DNA from: a virus
Reading direction: 5' to 3' (one strand)
IMG/VR virus record: IMGVR_UViG_3300030103_001165
Coordinates: 1 to 31,107 of that record
Length of the DNA stretch: 31,107 nucleotides
Shown: positions 6,863-15,556 of the stretch, piece by piece
Position numbering within the stretch: the first letter of the stretch is position 1
Layout: the number at the start of each line of letters is the position of its first letter
Position numbers and translations under genes: made by a program
Notes under the pieces: model-generated
Databases searched by the model: none
The model's input: only the letters and a program-made list of their open reading frames with translations
Told to the model about the DNA's origin: nothing

Positions 6863-7102
6863 ATGGCTGAAAACAAAGTAACAGAAAAAGAGTTAAAAGA
6901 AATACAAGATTTACAAGCAAATCTTTATAAATTAACCACTGATATAGGAGTTTTAGAAACTCAAAAGCATGCGGTTTTACATGAACTAGCAGGTGTTAAT
7001 CAGAAACAAGAAGAATTTAAAAAAGTACTAGAAGAAAAATACGGTTCAATAAATATAAATTTAGAGGACGGTACTTTTGAAGTACAAAAAGAAAATGAGT
7101 AA
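6863..7102 (+). CDS. Small coiled-coil protein (79 aa)
   Basis: The gene starts at the base directly after the upstream stop and overlaps the next start by eight bases. The product is nearly all helix: residues 5-58 are Glu/Lys/Leu/Gln-rich with heptad-like spacing of Leu, Ile and Val (ELKEIQDLQANLYKL...LETQKHAVLHELAGV). A short acidic beta-like tail follows (ININLEDGTFEV). Proteins of this kind are common in marine phages next to virion genes, but their role is not established. It may act as a spacer, chaperone or minor structural protein. No catalytic residues stand out. Confidence 0.7.
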   Translation: MAENKVTEKELKEIQDLQANLYKLTTDIGVLETQKHAVLHELAGVNQKQEEFKKVLEEKYGSININLEDGTFEVQKENE

Positions 7103-7322
7103 TGTTATAAGAAAAATCAGTATTGGTGCTGATTATAAGAATGAAGCTATGCATTATTCTATAGGACAACAGGTTTATGGTGGTCATGAAATATCACATA
7201 TACTGTTAGACGAAAAAGATAATTCTTATAATATACATATAAAGAAAAGCAATGAGATATTGCCATGGAAGAAATTTAACTCTAACATGGCTATATCTAT
7301 TGAGTACGACTTAGAGTATTAA
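7095..7322 (+). CDS. Small conserved-looking phage protein (75 aa), unknown
   Basis: The ATG at 7095 is preferred; a longer frame from a TTG at 7077 would overlap the coiled-coil gene further. The stop overlaps the next ATG (TAATG at 7320-7324). The product MSNVIRKISIGADYKNEAMH continues into a beta-rich body (YSIGQQVYGGHEISHILLD) and a basic segment ending in acidic residues. I recall phage proteins with the same ISIGxDYK...AMHY...GQ pattern but no assigned function. No Cys, membrane helix or catalytic motif is visible. Tight coupling to both neighbours places it in the same translation unit as the GroES-like protein. Confidence 0.7.
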   Translation: MSNVIRKISIGADYKNEAMHYSIGQQVYGGHEISHILLDEKDNSYNIHIKKSNEILPWKKFNSNMAISIEYDLEY

Positions 7323-7927
7323 TGAAAAGTCTTTACGATTTTATTGTAGAACCTTTAGGTGAGAGATACGCAAACACTAAAAAAATAGGCGAAAAGAAAT
7401 TAATTTTAAATACTAAAATTGAATCTTGGAAGTTTGTTAATAGATTTGCTTTAGTTTTAGAAACACCACTAGCTATAAAAACCCCTATTAAAAAAGGAGA
7501 TATTATAGTTGTGCATCAAAATGTTTTTAGAAGATTTTACAATATGCAAGGTAAACAAAGTAACAGTAGATCTTATTTTAAAGACAACATGTATTTTGTA
7601 GGTATGGATCAAGTTTATCTATATAAAAATAATGACACATGGAAGTCTTTTGGTGATCGTTGCTTTATAAAACCAATTAAAAACAGTTCTTCTCTAGAGA
7701 ACAGAAAAGAAAGTCCTTATATTGGAATAGTTAAAATTGGTAATAATAAGTTAGAGGTATCTAAAATTAACCCAGGAGACAAGATAGGGTTTAAGCCAGG
7801 TGCTGAATGGGAGTTTGTCGTTGACGACGAACGTCTTTATTGTATGAAATCAAATGATATAGTTATAAAATATGAGCACAAAGGAAACGAAGAAGAATAT
7901 AATCCAAGCTGGACAGTTAGCAGTTAA
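7322..7927 (+). CDS. Protein with two tandem GroES (Cpn10)-like domains, putative
   Basis: The 201-aa protein appears to contain the GroES plan twice. Copy 1 (residues 8-103) begins IVEPLGERY, like the GroES opening PLGDRV, then KLILNT for the GIILP strand, KKGDIIVV (58-64) for the vkvGDkVlf strand, and QVYLYKNN near the end. Copy 2 (110-185) begins FGDRCFIKPI, then YIGIVKIG, INPGDKIGF (149-157), and ends RLYCMKSNDIVIKYE, like the GroES end YxxmrexDIlavie. An insertion of about 30 residues in copy 1 sits where the mobile loop or roof would lie. If correct, it could replace or modify the host co-chaperonin during capsid folding, as phage T4 gp31 does. This is inference from the strand pattern. 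The gene overlaps the next by 56 bases. Confidence 0.55.
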   Translation: MKSLYDFIVEPLGERYANTKKIGEKKLILNTKIESWKFVNRFALVLETPLAIKTPIKKGDIIVVHQNVFRRFYNMQGKQSNSRSYFKDNMYFVGMDQVYLYKNNDTWKSFGDRCFIKPIKNSSSLENRKESPYIGIVKIGNNKLEVSKINPGDKIGFKPGAEWEFVVDDERLYCMKSNDIVIKYEHKGNEEEYNPSWTVSS

Positions 7928-8150
7928 AGAATTAATTAAAGTTGCTAAAGAACCTATTATAGATTTTGGACCAGACATTTCCGCGGATAGATTAAAGAAC
8001 GCAGCTGCTACTAAAAAACTATGTATATTTGATGCTTTTGAAATATTAAATAGAATAGAAGAAGAAAAAAACTTATTAGAAGATAAGCCAAAAGTAGAAG
8101 AAAAAAAAGAAACTACATTTCGTGGTTTTGCTGAAGGAAGGTCTAAATAA
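7872..8150 (+). CDS. Candidate small terminase subunit (92 aa)
   Basis: The ATG at 7872 lies inside the end of the previous gene in another frame, giving an unusually long 56-base overlap. The stop overlaps the TerL start (TAATG). The product is helical: KKNIIQAGQLAVKELIKVAK, then FGPDISADRLKNAAATKK, a DAFEILNRIEEEKNLLE helix, and a basic-aromatic tail TFRGFAEGRSK. Its position directly before the large terminase, its small size and its helical content fit a TerS-like DNA-recognition or packaging-accessory subunit. No clear helix-turn-helix can be claimed. An alternative is an unrelated packaging accessory protein. Confidence 0.55.
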   Translation: MSTKETKKNIIQAGQLAVKELIKVAKEPIIDFGPDISADRLKNAAATKKLCIFDAFEILNRIEEEKNLLEDKPKVEEKKETTFRGFAEGRSK

Positions 8151-10366
8151 TGTATACGCAAACTTTATATAATATATTAACAGACCATATTAAACCAAAA
8201 GTTCTTAAGCGAAATAACAAATATAAGAAATGGGAATATGGTTATAATGAAGAGTATGACTTTATAGTTATAAGCAAAGATGGAACTGTAGGAGATATAT
8301 ACGAGATACAAGGTTTAAAAATTGGAGTTCCTAGTAAACCTAAAGATATACATACTTTTGAAAATAATAAATGGACAAGAACACCATTACCTAAAGTTCT
8401 TAAAAAAATTAAAAGTGTTTTTGAATGGGATAAATATCCTGAAGATTTTAAAGAAAGATGGTATGATTTTATTGATATAGAATTTACCAGACGTGAAGAA
8501 GGTTTTTGGTTTAAAAACGATGATAGAGATATTTATTTAACAGGAACACATTACATGTACTTACAATGGAGTAAGATTGATGTTGGACCACCAGACTTTA
8601 GAGAAGCGAATAGATTGTTCTTTTTATTCTGGGAAGCATGTAAAGCAGATAATAGATGCTATGGTATGTGTTATCTAAAAAACCGTAGATCTGGTTTTTC
8701 ATTTATGGCTTCAGGAGAAGTTGTTAATTTAGCTACAATATCAAGTGATTCAAGATACGGGATATTATCTAAAACAGGACCAGATGCTAAAACTATGTTT
8801 ACAGATAAGGTTGTTCCAATATCAGTTAATTATCCTTTCTTTTTTAAACCGATTCAAGATGGTATGGATCGACCTAAAACAGAGTTAGCATATAGAGTTC
8901 CAGCTTCAAAATTTACAAGAAGAAAAATAGTAAGTGGAGAAGTAGAAGCAGAACTACAAGGTCTAGATACTACTATTGATTGGAAAAATACTGGTGATAA
9001 TAGTTATGATGGTGAAAAATTAAAACTATTAGTACACGATGAATCAGGTAAGTGGGAAAGACCTAATAATATATTAAACAACTGGAGAGTTACAAAGACA
9101 TGTTTAAGGTTAGGTTCTAGAATTATTGGTAAATGTATGATGGGTTCAACATCTAACGCTTTAGATAAAGGTGGTGGTAATTTTAAAAAATTATATGAAA
9201 ACTCAGATGTTAATAAAAGAAATGCCAATGGACAAACACGTAGCGGACTCTATAGTCTGTTCATTCCTATGGAATGGAATTACGAAGGATACATTGATTC
9301 TTATGGCATACCTGTATTCGAAACACCCGAAAAACCTAAAGAAGATCCTCATGGACAAAAAATTAGATTAGGAGTATTAGATTACTGGAAAAATGAAGTA
9401 GATGGTTTAAGTGAAGATCAAGATGCTTTAAATGAATTTTATAGACAATTTCCACGTACAACTAAACATGCTTTTAGAGATGAGTCTAAGAACTCTTTAT
9501 TTAACCTTACTAAGATATATCAACAAATAGACTGGAATGCAGATATAAAGCATAGCAGTGTTGTAACACAAGGTTCATTTAAATGGGTTGGAGGTATAAA
9601 AGATACTCAAGTAATGTTTGTACCAAACAAAAGTGGTAGATTTTTTGTTTCATGGGTTCCACCAGTTCATTTACAAAACAATGTAATTAAAAAATTAGGT
9701 AAAAAATATCCAGGTAATGAAAGCTTAGGAGCGTTTGGTTGTGATAGTTATGATATATCAGGAACAGTAGATGGTAGAGGTTCTAATGGATCTTTACACG
9801 GTTTAACTAAATTTAGCATGGAAGATGTTCCTCCTAATCATTTCTTTTTAGAATATATTGCTAGACCACAAACTGCTGAAATATTTTTTGAAGATGTTCT
9901 TATGGCTTGTATATTTTACGGAATGCCAATATTAGCAGAAAATAACAAACCTAGATTATTATATCATTTTAAAAGAAGAGGTTATAGGTCTTACGCAATG
10001 AATAGACCTGATAAGATTTACAATAAACTATCAGTAACAGAAAGAGAAATAGGTGGAATACCTAACTCAAGCGAAGACATAAAGCAAGCTCACGCTGCTG
10101 CTATAGAAACTTATATTGAAGAACGAGTTGGATTATTAGAAGATCTTACTTATGGAGACATGTATTTTCAAAGAACATTAGAAGACTGGGCAAAATTTAA
10201 TATAAACAATAGAACAACTCATGATGCTTCTATTAGCTCAGGTCTAGCTATCATGGCTTGTAACAAACATAAATATAGACCAGTTCCTAAGTTGATTAAA
10301 CAAAAGTATGATTTAGGTATAAAAAAATATGACAATAGTGGTTCATTATCAAAAATTATAGATTAA
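8150..10366 (+). CDS. terL: Terminase large subunit (TerL)
   Basis: The 738-aa protein is the DNA-packaging motor. An N-terminal extension of about 170 residues precedes the ATPase. Residues 177-184 (KNRRSGFS) form a divergent Walker A, and LLVHDES with Asp297-Glu298 forms Walker B. The C-terminal RNase H-like nuclease shows an acidic triad: Asp532 in GCDSYD, Glu597 in LAENN, and Asp692 in THDASIS. These cut the concatemer at headful or end sites. The length is at the upper end for TerL and is like that of crAss-like and related large-genome podoviruses. The gene is coupled to the candidate TerS by TAATG and is followed without a gap by the portal gene, the usual packaging order. Confidence 0.92.
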   Translation: MYTQTLYNILTDHIKPKVLKRNNKYKKWEYGYNEEYDFIVISKDGTVGDIYEIQGLKIGVPSKPKDIHTFENNKWTRTPLPKVLKKIKSVFEWDKYPEDFKERWYDFIDIEFTRREEGFWFKNDDRDIYLTGTHYMYLQWSKIDVGPPDFREANRLFFLFWEACKADNRCYGMCYLKNRRSGFSFMASGEVVNLATISSDSRYGILSKTGPDAKTMFTDKVVPISVNYPFFFKPIQDGMDRPKTELAYRVPASKFTRRKIVSGEVEAELQGLDTTIDWKNTGDNSYDGEKLKLLVHDESGKWERPNNILNNWRVTKTCLRLGSRIIGKCMMGSTSNALDKGGGNFKKLYENSDVNKRNANGQTRSGLYSLFIPMEWNYEGYIDSYGIPVFETPEKPKEDPHGQKIRLGVLDYWKNEVDGLSEDQDALNEFYRQFPRTTKHAFRDESKNSLFNLTKIYQQIDWNADIKHSSVVTQGSFKWVGGIKDTQVMFVPNKSGRFFVSWVPPVHLQNNVIKKLGKKYPGNESLGAFGCDSYDISGTVDGRGSNGSLHGLTKFSMEDVPPNHFFLEYIARPQTAEIFFEDVLMACIFYGMPILAENNKPRLLYHFKRRGYRSYAMNRPDKIYNKLSVTEREIGGIPNSSEDIKQAHAAAIETYIEERVGLLEDLTYGDMYFQRTLEDWAKFNINNRTTHDASISSGLAIMACNKHKYRPVPKLIKQKYDLGIKKYDNSGSLSKIID

Positions 10367-12763
10367 ATGAAGATAAATTATAATACTAATAGTACATTTC
10401 CTAGCCAAGTTGTTAGTGACGCTGAAAAAGCTACTTGGGAATATGGTACGCAGGTTGCACAAGCTATAGAGCAGGAATGGTTTAATCAAGGTAGAACTAA
10501 TGGTAATAGATACTTAACTACTTGGAACAACTATAATAGATTAAGGTTATACGCAAGAGGTGAACAGCCTGTAGATAAATATAAAGATGAATTGTCTATT
10601 AATGGTGATTTGTCTTATCTTAATTTAGACTGGAAACCAGTTCCTATTATATCTAAATTCGTGGATATATTAGTTAATGGTATTTCTAATAAAAATTATG
10701 AAATAAATGCATTTGCTCAAGATCCTGAATCTTTAGAAAAAAGAACTAACTACGCAGAAATGTTAGCTCAAGATATTTTTGCTAGAGAAACAATGCAACA
10801 AATAGTCGAGAAACTTGATTCTTCTTTATTTAACACTGCAATTCCAGAAAGTAAATTACCTGCAGATGAAACTGAGTTGGAATTACATATGCAACTTAAT
10901 TACAAGCAGGCTATAGAAATAGCAGAAGAAGAAGTTATTAATCAAGTATTAGATATTAATAAATGGGAACTAACTAAACGAAGAGTTAATTATGATTTAG
11001 TTACATGTGGGATTGGTGCTTGTAAAACTAATTTTAATCTTTCTAATGGTATAACGGTTGATTACGTTGATCCAGCTTACTTAATATATTCTTATACAGA
11101 AGATCCAAATTTTGAAGATATATATTATGTAGGTGAATTAAAACCAGTTACTTTACCTGAAATAGCAAAACAATTTCCAAGATTAGATGATGCTACATTA
11201 GAAAAAATACAACAGCAACAAGGTAATAGAACTTATATGTATGGATATGGTAATGGTCCATGGGATCAAAACACTATTCCATTATTATATTTTGAATACA
11301 AAACTTACAGTGAACAGGTATTTAAAATAAAAGAAACAGAATATGGATTAGAAAAAGCATTAGAAAAACCTGATACTTTTAATCCACCAGAAAATGATAA
11401 TTTTGATAGAGTAGGTAGAACTATAGAAACTCTTTACAGAGGTGTTAAAGTTTTAGGTACTGATATAATGTTAAGATGGGAAATGTGTCCTAACATGACT
11501 AGACCAAAAGCTGATACTACAAAAGTAGAAATGAATTATGCTATTTGTGCGCCACGTATGTACAAAGGTAGAATAGAATCTACAGTAGGTAGAATTACTG
11601 GTTTTGCTGATATGATACAAATAACTCATCTTAAACTGCAACAGGTAATAGCTAGAATGGTACCAGATGGTGTTTTCTTAGATATGGACGGTTTAGCAGA
11701 AGTTGATTTAGGTAATGGTACTAATTATAATCCAGCTGAAGCTTTAAACATGTACTTCCAAACAGGTTCTGTTGTTGGTAGATCTTTAACACAAGATGGT
11801 GATATAAATAGAGGTAAAATACCTGTACAAGAATTATCAACAGGTTCAGGACAAGCGAAAATACAAAGCTTAATATCTACATATAATTATTATTTACAAA
11901 TGATAAGAGATGTGACAGGTTTAAGTGAAGCTAGAGATGGTTCTGTACCAGATAGAGATACATTAGTAGGTTTACAAAAAATGGCTGCTAATGCTTCTAA
12001 TATTGCTACTAAGCATATTAACAATAGTAGTTTATTCTTAACTTTAAGAATGTGCGAGAACATATCTAAAAAAGTTAGTGATATGTTAGACTATCCTTTA
12101 ACAGCTAATGCTCTTAAAAATAGTATAACTACTTTTAACAGTATGACATTGCAAGAAGTTGAAAACCTAAATCTACATGATTTTGGTATTTTCTTAGATC
12201 TTGAACCAGATGATGAAGAAAAACAACAGTTAGAACAAAATATTCAGGTTGCATTAGGAAGTGGTGGTATTGATTTAGAAGATGCTATAGAGATACGTCA
12301 GATACGTAGTTTAAAATTAGCTAATCAAATGCTAAAAGTAAAACGTAAAAAGAAACAAGCGTACGAAAGACAAATGCAAGCAGATATGGCTCAACAACAG
12401 TCTGCAGCTAATACTCAAGCTACGCAAGCAGCTGCTGAATCTGAAGTACAAAAACAAGAAGTTTTAACTAATCAGAAAATAAACTTTGAACAAGCTAAAT
12501 CTCAGATGGAAATAGAACGCATGAGAACTGAATCAGAGATAAAGCGTGCGTTAATGGCTGAAGAATTTAATTATCAAATTCAGTTAGAGCAAATGAAAAC
12601 GCAAAGAGAAAGTATGCGTGAAAAAGAAATAGAAGATAGAAAAGATAAAAGAACAAGAATAGCAGGATCACAGCAAAGCGCTATGATAGATCAAAGAAAT
12701 AATAATTTGATGCCTACTAATTTTGAAAAACAAAGTGAGCAAGGTTCAATGCCTACAGCTTAA
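10367..12763 (+). CDS. Portal protein
   Basis: The 798-aa protein starts at the base after the TerL stop. Its size, its place between TerL and scaffold/capsid, and its layout fit a podoviral portal, the dodecameric ring at the unique head vertex through which DNA passes. A core segment near residues 231-258 (VDYVDPAYLIYSYTEDP) resembles the wing region seen in crAss-like and marine phage portals. A stem-to-crown region follows with long helices. The last 150 residues are a Gln/Glu/Lys/Arg-rich coiled coil (about 640-770), as in barrel-forming podoviral portals. No frameshift is visible. The assignment rests on position, size and segment resemblance. Confidence 0.85.
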   Translation: MKINYNTNSTFPSQVVSDAEKATWEYGTQVAQAIEQEWFNQGRTNGNRYLTTWNNYNRLRLYARGEQPVDKYKDELSINGDLSYLNLDWKPVPIISKFVDILVNGISNKNYEINAFAQDPESLEKRTNYAEMLAQDIFARETMQQIVEKLDSSLFNTAIPESKLPADETELELHMQLNYKQAIEIAEEEVINQVLDINKWELTKRRVNYDLVTCGIGACKTNFNLSNGITVDYVDPAYLIYSYTEDPNFEDIYYVGELKPVTLPEIAKQFPRLDDATLEKIQQQQGNRTYMYGYGNGPWDQNTIPLLYFEYKTYSEQVFKIKETEYGLEKALEKPDTFNPPENDNFDRVGRTIETLYRGVKVLGTDIMLRWEMCPNMTRPKADTTKVEMNYAICAPRMYKGRIESTVGRITGFADMIQITHLKLQQVIARMVPDGVFLDMDGLAEVDLGNGTNYNPAEALNMYFQTGSVVGRSLTQDGDINRGKIPVQELSTGSGQAKIQSLISTYNYYLQMIRDVTGLSEARDGSVPDRDTLVGLQKMAANASNIATKHINNSSLFLTLRMCENISKKVSDMLDYPLTANALKNSITTFNSMTLQEVENLNLHDFGIFLDLEPDDEEKQQLEQNIQVALGSGGIDLEDAIEIRQIRSLKLANQMLKVKRKKKQAYERQMQADMAQQQSAANTQATQAAAESEVQKQEVLTNQKINFEQAKSQMEIERMRTESEIKRALMAEEFNYQIQLEQMKTQRESMREKEIEDRKDKRTRIAGSQQSAMIDQRNNNLMPTNFEKQSEQGSMPTA

Positions 12764-12771
12764 TTATTAAT

Positions 12772-12794
12772 TATTTAATTATATTATATTATGG
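12772..12794 (+). repeat. 23-base leader repeat, copy 1 (before scaffold gene)
   Basis: The 23 bases ending in the start codon and one G are identical to 15534-15556 before the 275-aa gene. The core is TTTAATTATATTATATTATG. No other start in the window carries this exact sequence. It contains no G before the ATG and has no Shine-Dalgarno motif. It may be a phage promoter or a translation-enhancing leader for genes flanking the capsid gene. Confidence 0.7.
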
Positions 12795-14005
12795 GAGACC
12801 AAAAAAAGACCGAAGAGGTCAAACAAGAGGGTGACTTTAAAATTAAGTCAAAACCTAAGCGTAAAGCTAAAGATCTAGGACATGTAACAAATGCTCCAGC
12901 AAAAATTGATTTAACAGCTCCAGAAGCTACAGGAGAAATAGTTCCTGACGTAGTAAAACTGGATTTAACTAAAAAACCAGAAGAAAATGCCGTTCAAGAG
13001 CGAAAAACAGAGGAAGTTTCTGTGGAAGAATTACCCGGAGATAGCAAAAAGATGGACGAAGAAGTACGGGTCAGCAATACAGATGATAAAAAAGAACCTG
13101 AACTCCAAGTAATTGAAGAAATTACTGAAGATGTTAAAGAAGTAAAAGAAACAAAACAAAAACCTCAATTAATTAAAACACCTGAGTTACCAGAAAATGT
13201 AGAAAAACTGGTTGCGTTTATGAATGAAACAGGTGGAACAGTAGAGGATTATGTAGAACTTAATAAAGATTATTCTAAATTAGACAATGATCAATTATTA
13301 AAAGAATACTTAAGAAAGAATAAACCTCATTTAGATAATGATGACATCGAACTTATAATGGAAGATTATAAAATAGATGAAGATTTAGACGAGGAAAAAG
13401 AAATACGAAAAAAGAAGTTAGCATACAAAGAAGCTGTTGCTAATGCGAAAAAGGATTTAGAAAATAAAAAATCTCAATACTATGCTGAGATTAAACAACG
13501 TCCTGGAGTAACACAAGAACAGCAAAAGGCTATGGACTTTTTTACTCGTTATAATAAACAGCAAGAAACTATAAAGCAATCACAAGAAGCTTTTAAAGAA
13601 AAAACTAATAATTTATTTCAAACTGATTTCAAAGGTTTTGATTACAATGTAGGAGATAAAAAATTTAGGTATAAAGTAAAAGATCCTGTGAAAATAGCTG
13701 AAAGTCAATCTAATCTTAAAAACTTTACTGACAAGTTTGTCGATAAAGAAGGAAACATTAGTGACACGGCAGGTTATCATAAAGCTTTATATGCTGCGAT
13801 GAACACAGATAAACTAGCCTCTCATTTTTATGAGCAAGGTAAAGCGGATGGTATTAAAACTTTAGTACAACAATCTAAAAATCCAAGTGCAGAAGCACCA
13901 AGGCAGGTTGCCAGTGGGGACGTCTTTGTAGGAGGTTTTAAGGTTAAAGCGGTAAGTGGAGCTGATTCATCAAAATTGAAAATCAAAAAACGAAAGTTTA
14001 ACTAA
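12791..14005 (+). CDS. Probable scaffolding protein (404 aa)
   Basis: The protein lies between portal and capsid, the usual scaffold position. It is very rich in Lys and Glu with no Cys and no membrane segment. Residues 1-130 look disordered (charged, Pro-containing). The middle (about 135-290) is predicted helical, including an acidic to basic helix EEKEIRKKKLAYKEAVANAK. The C-terminus is compact and basic, ending KLKIKKRKFN, as expected for a segment that docks on the inner capsid surface. Scaffolds shape the procapsid and then leave or are degraded. No serine protease motif is visible, so a fused maturation protease is unlikely. The gene begins after the 23-base repeated leader. Confidence 0.75.
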   Translation: MGDQKKTEEVKQEGDFKIKSKPKRKAKDLGHVTNAPAKIDLTAPEATGEIVPDVVKLDLTKKPEENAVQERKTEEVSVEELPGDSKKMDEEVRVSNTDDKKEPELQVIEEITEDVKEVKETKQKPQLIKTPELPENVEKLVAFMNETGGTVEDYVELNKDYSKLDNDQLLKEYLRKNKPHLDNDDIELIMEDYKIDEDLDEEKEIRKKKLAYKEAVANAKKDLENKKSQYYAEIKQRPGVTQEQQKAMDFFTRYNKQQETIKQSQEAFKEKTNNLFQTDFKGFDYNVGDKKFRYKVKDPVKIAESQSNLKNFTDKFVDKEGNISDTAGYHKALYAAMNTDKLASHFYEQGKADGIKTLVQQSKNPSAEAPRQVASGDVFVGGFKVKAVSGADSSKLKIKKRKFN

Positions 14006-14020
14006 TTAAAAACTAAAATT

Positions 14021-15478
14021 ATGGCTTTAACCCCACAGTTTGGAAGTTTAGTACCTTCTCAAACTCAACAATTGCTAGCTACTAATTATTTGCAATGGAC
14101 AAATAATGGTGGTGGTGCGGGTATCCCAGCTAATTTCAGTGATTTTGCTGCGCAATATTTACCTGAAATTTACGAACAAGAAGTAGAAAGATATGGTAAC
14201 AGAACGTTATCTGGTTTCTTAAGAATGGTCGGTGCTGAATTACCAATGACAAGTGACCAAGTAATCTGGTCTGAACAAAATAGATTACACATTGCATATG
14301 ATAACTGTACGTTTGTATCTGCTACAGGAGTTGTAACTATTAACCCAGGTGCTGTCGCAGGTGTAACTAACGTTATTTCTGTTAACGCAACTGTAGTTAT
14401 TATGGATGACTTTGGTGCAGAAGCAAAATGTTTTGTAAGTGCTAGTACTCCTGGTGCTGCTGGAACAATTACTGTACAACCTTACACAGCTGCTAACTTA
14501 GCAGGAGCTGGATTAGTAGGTGCTGTAAAAGTATTTGTATACGGTTCTGAATACGCAAAAGGATCAACAACACCTAACTACAACGCTGCTACAGCGCCTG
14601 CTGGTTACATTAGTGTTACTCCTTCATTTACTCAATTTTCTAACAACCCATTAATCATTAGAAGTAAATATACTGTTAACGGTTCTGACACTGCTCAGAT
14701 CGGTTGGGTAGAAGTTGCTACTGAAGATGGAACAGGTGGTTATTTATGGTACCTAAAAGCTGAGTCTGAAACAAGACTAAGATTTGAGGATTACCTAGAA
14801 ATGATGTGTGTTGAAGGTGAGATCGCTGCTGCTGGTTCTGCTGCATTAGCAAATGGACAAATCGGTACTCAAGGTATGTTTGCTGCTATCCAAGCAAGAG
14901 GTAACGTACAAGTTGGATTCAGTGCTGCTACTGGAATAAGTGACTTTGATGATATTCTTAGAAACTTAGATACTCAGGGAGCTATTGAAGAAAACATGTT
15001 ATTCTTAGATAGACAAACTGCTCTAGATTTTGACGATATGTTAGCTCAAATCTCTGCTGGTTCTGCTGGTGGTACTGCTTATGGATTATTTGAAAACTCA
15101 GAAGAAATGGCTTTAAACTTAGGTTTTAGTGGTTTCAGAAGAGGTTCTTATGACTTCTATAAAACAGACTGGAAATACTTAAACGACGCTTCAACGCGTG
15201 GTGGTATGACTGGACCTGCTTCTATTGAAGGAGTATTAATCCCAGCTGGTACAACAACTGTATATGATCAAATTTTAGGAACTAACATCCGTAGACCTTT
15301 CTTACACGTAAGATATAGAGCGTCTCAAGCTGATGATAGAAGAATGAAATCTTGGTTAACAGGATCTGTTGGTGGAGCGTTTACTAGTGATCTTGATGCT
15401 ATGGAAGTTAACTTCCTATCTGAAAGATGTTTAGTAACTCAAGCTGCTAACAACTTCGTATTATTCCAAGGAGTATAA
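14021..15478 (+). CDS. Major capsid protein
   Basis: The 485-aa protein is placed directly after the scaffold and is followed by a strong terminator, both typical of the major capsid gene. Composition is balanced, Ala/Gly/Thr-rich, without low-complexity tails. The region around residues 60-90 (RTLSGFLRMVGAELPMTSDQ) reads as an N-arm/E-loop entry. A beta-rich Gly/Ala/Val insert at about 100-190 could be a surface domain. The later part (EDYLEMMCVEGEIAAAGSAA, then NMLFLDRQTALDFDDML) fits the HK97-fold spine helix and P-domain. Its size is near that of crAss-like capsid proteins. The family assignment comes from context and size. Confidence 0.85.
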   Translation: MALTPQFGSLVPSQTQQLLATNYLQWTNNGGGAGIPANFSDFAAQYLPEIYEQEVERYGNRTLSGFLRMVGAELPMTSDQVIWSEQNRLHIAYDNCTFVSATGVVTINPGAVAGVTNVISVNATVVIMDDFGAEAKCFVSASTPGAAGTITVQPYTAANLAGAGLVGAVKVFVYGSEYAKGSTTPNYNAATAPAGYISVTPSFTQFSNNPLIIRSKYTVNGSDTAQIGWVEVATEDGTGGYLWYLKAESETRLRFEDYLEMMCVEGEIAAAGSAALANGQIGTQGMFAAIQARGNVQVGFSAATGISDFDDILRNLDTQGAIEENMLFLDRQTALDFDDMLAQISAGSAGGTAYGLFENSEEMALNLGFSGFRRGSYDFYKTDWKYLNDASTRGGMTGPASIEGVLIPAGTTTVYDQILGTNIRRPFLHVRYRASQADDRRMKSWLTGSVGGAFTSDLDAMEVNFLSERCLVTQAANNFVLFQGV

Positions 15479-15488
15479 TACATTAATT

Positions 15489-15528
15489 AAAGGTAAGGGT
15501 GCTTCGGCACCCACTACCTTTATTTTTA
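15489..15528 (+). terminator. Rho-independent terminator after the capsid gene
   Basis: A GGGTGC / GCACCC stem (15497-15502 with 15507-15512) closes a TTCG tetraloop. It is extended, across a small internal loop, by AAAGGTA / TACCTTT (15489-15495 with 15515-15521), and a T-rich run ATTTTTAT follows. The hairpin is the most GC-rich intergenic element seen and sits 11 bases after the capsid stop. It should limit read-through or protect the 3' end of the capsid mRNA. Confidence 0.9.
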
Positions 15529-15533
15529 TAAAC

Positions 15534-15556
15534 TATTTAATTATATTATATTATGG
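15534..15556 (+). repeat. 23-base leader repeat, copy 2 (before 275-aa gene)
   Basis: These bases are identical to 12772-12794 and also end in the start codon plus G. This copy begins only six bases after the T-run of the capsid terminator, so it lies just where transcription would have to restart. That favours a promoter role, or a promoter plus leader, over a chance AT-rich match. No known host promoter motif is present in it. Confidence 0.7.
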
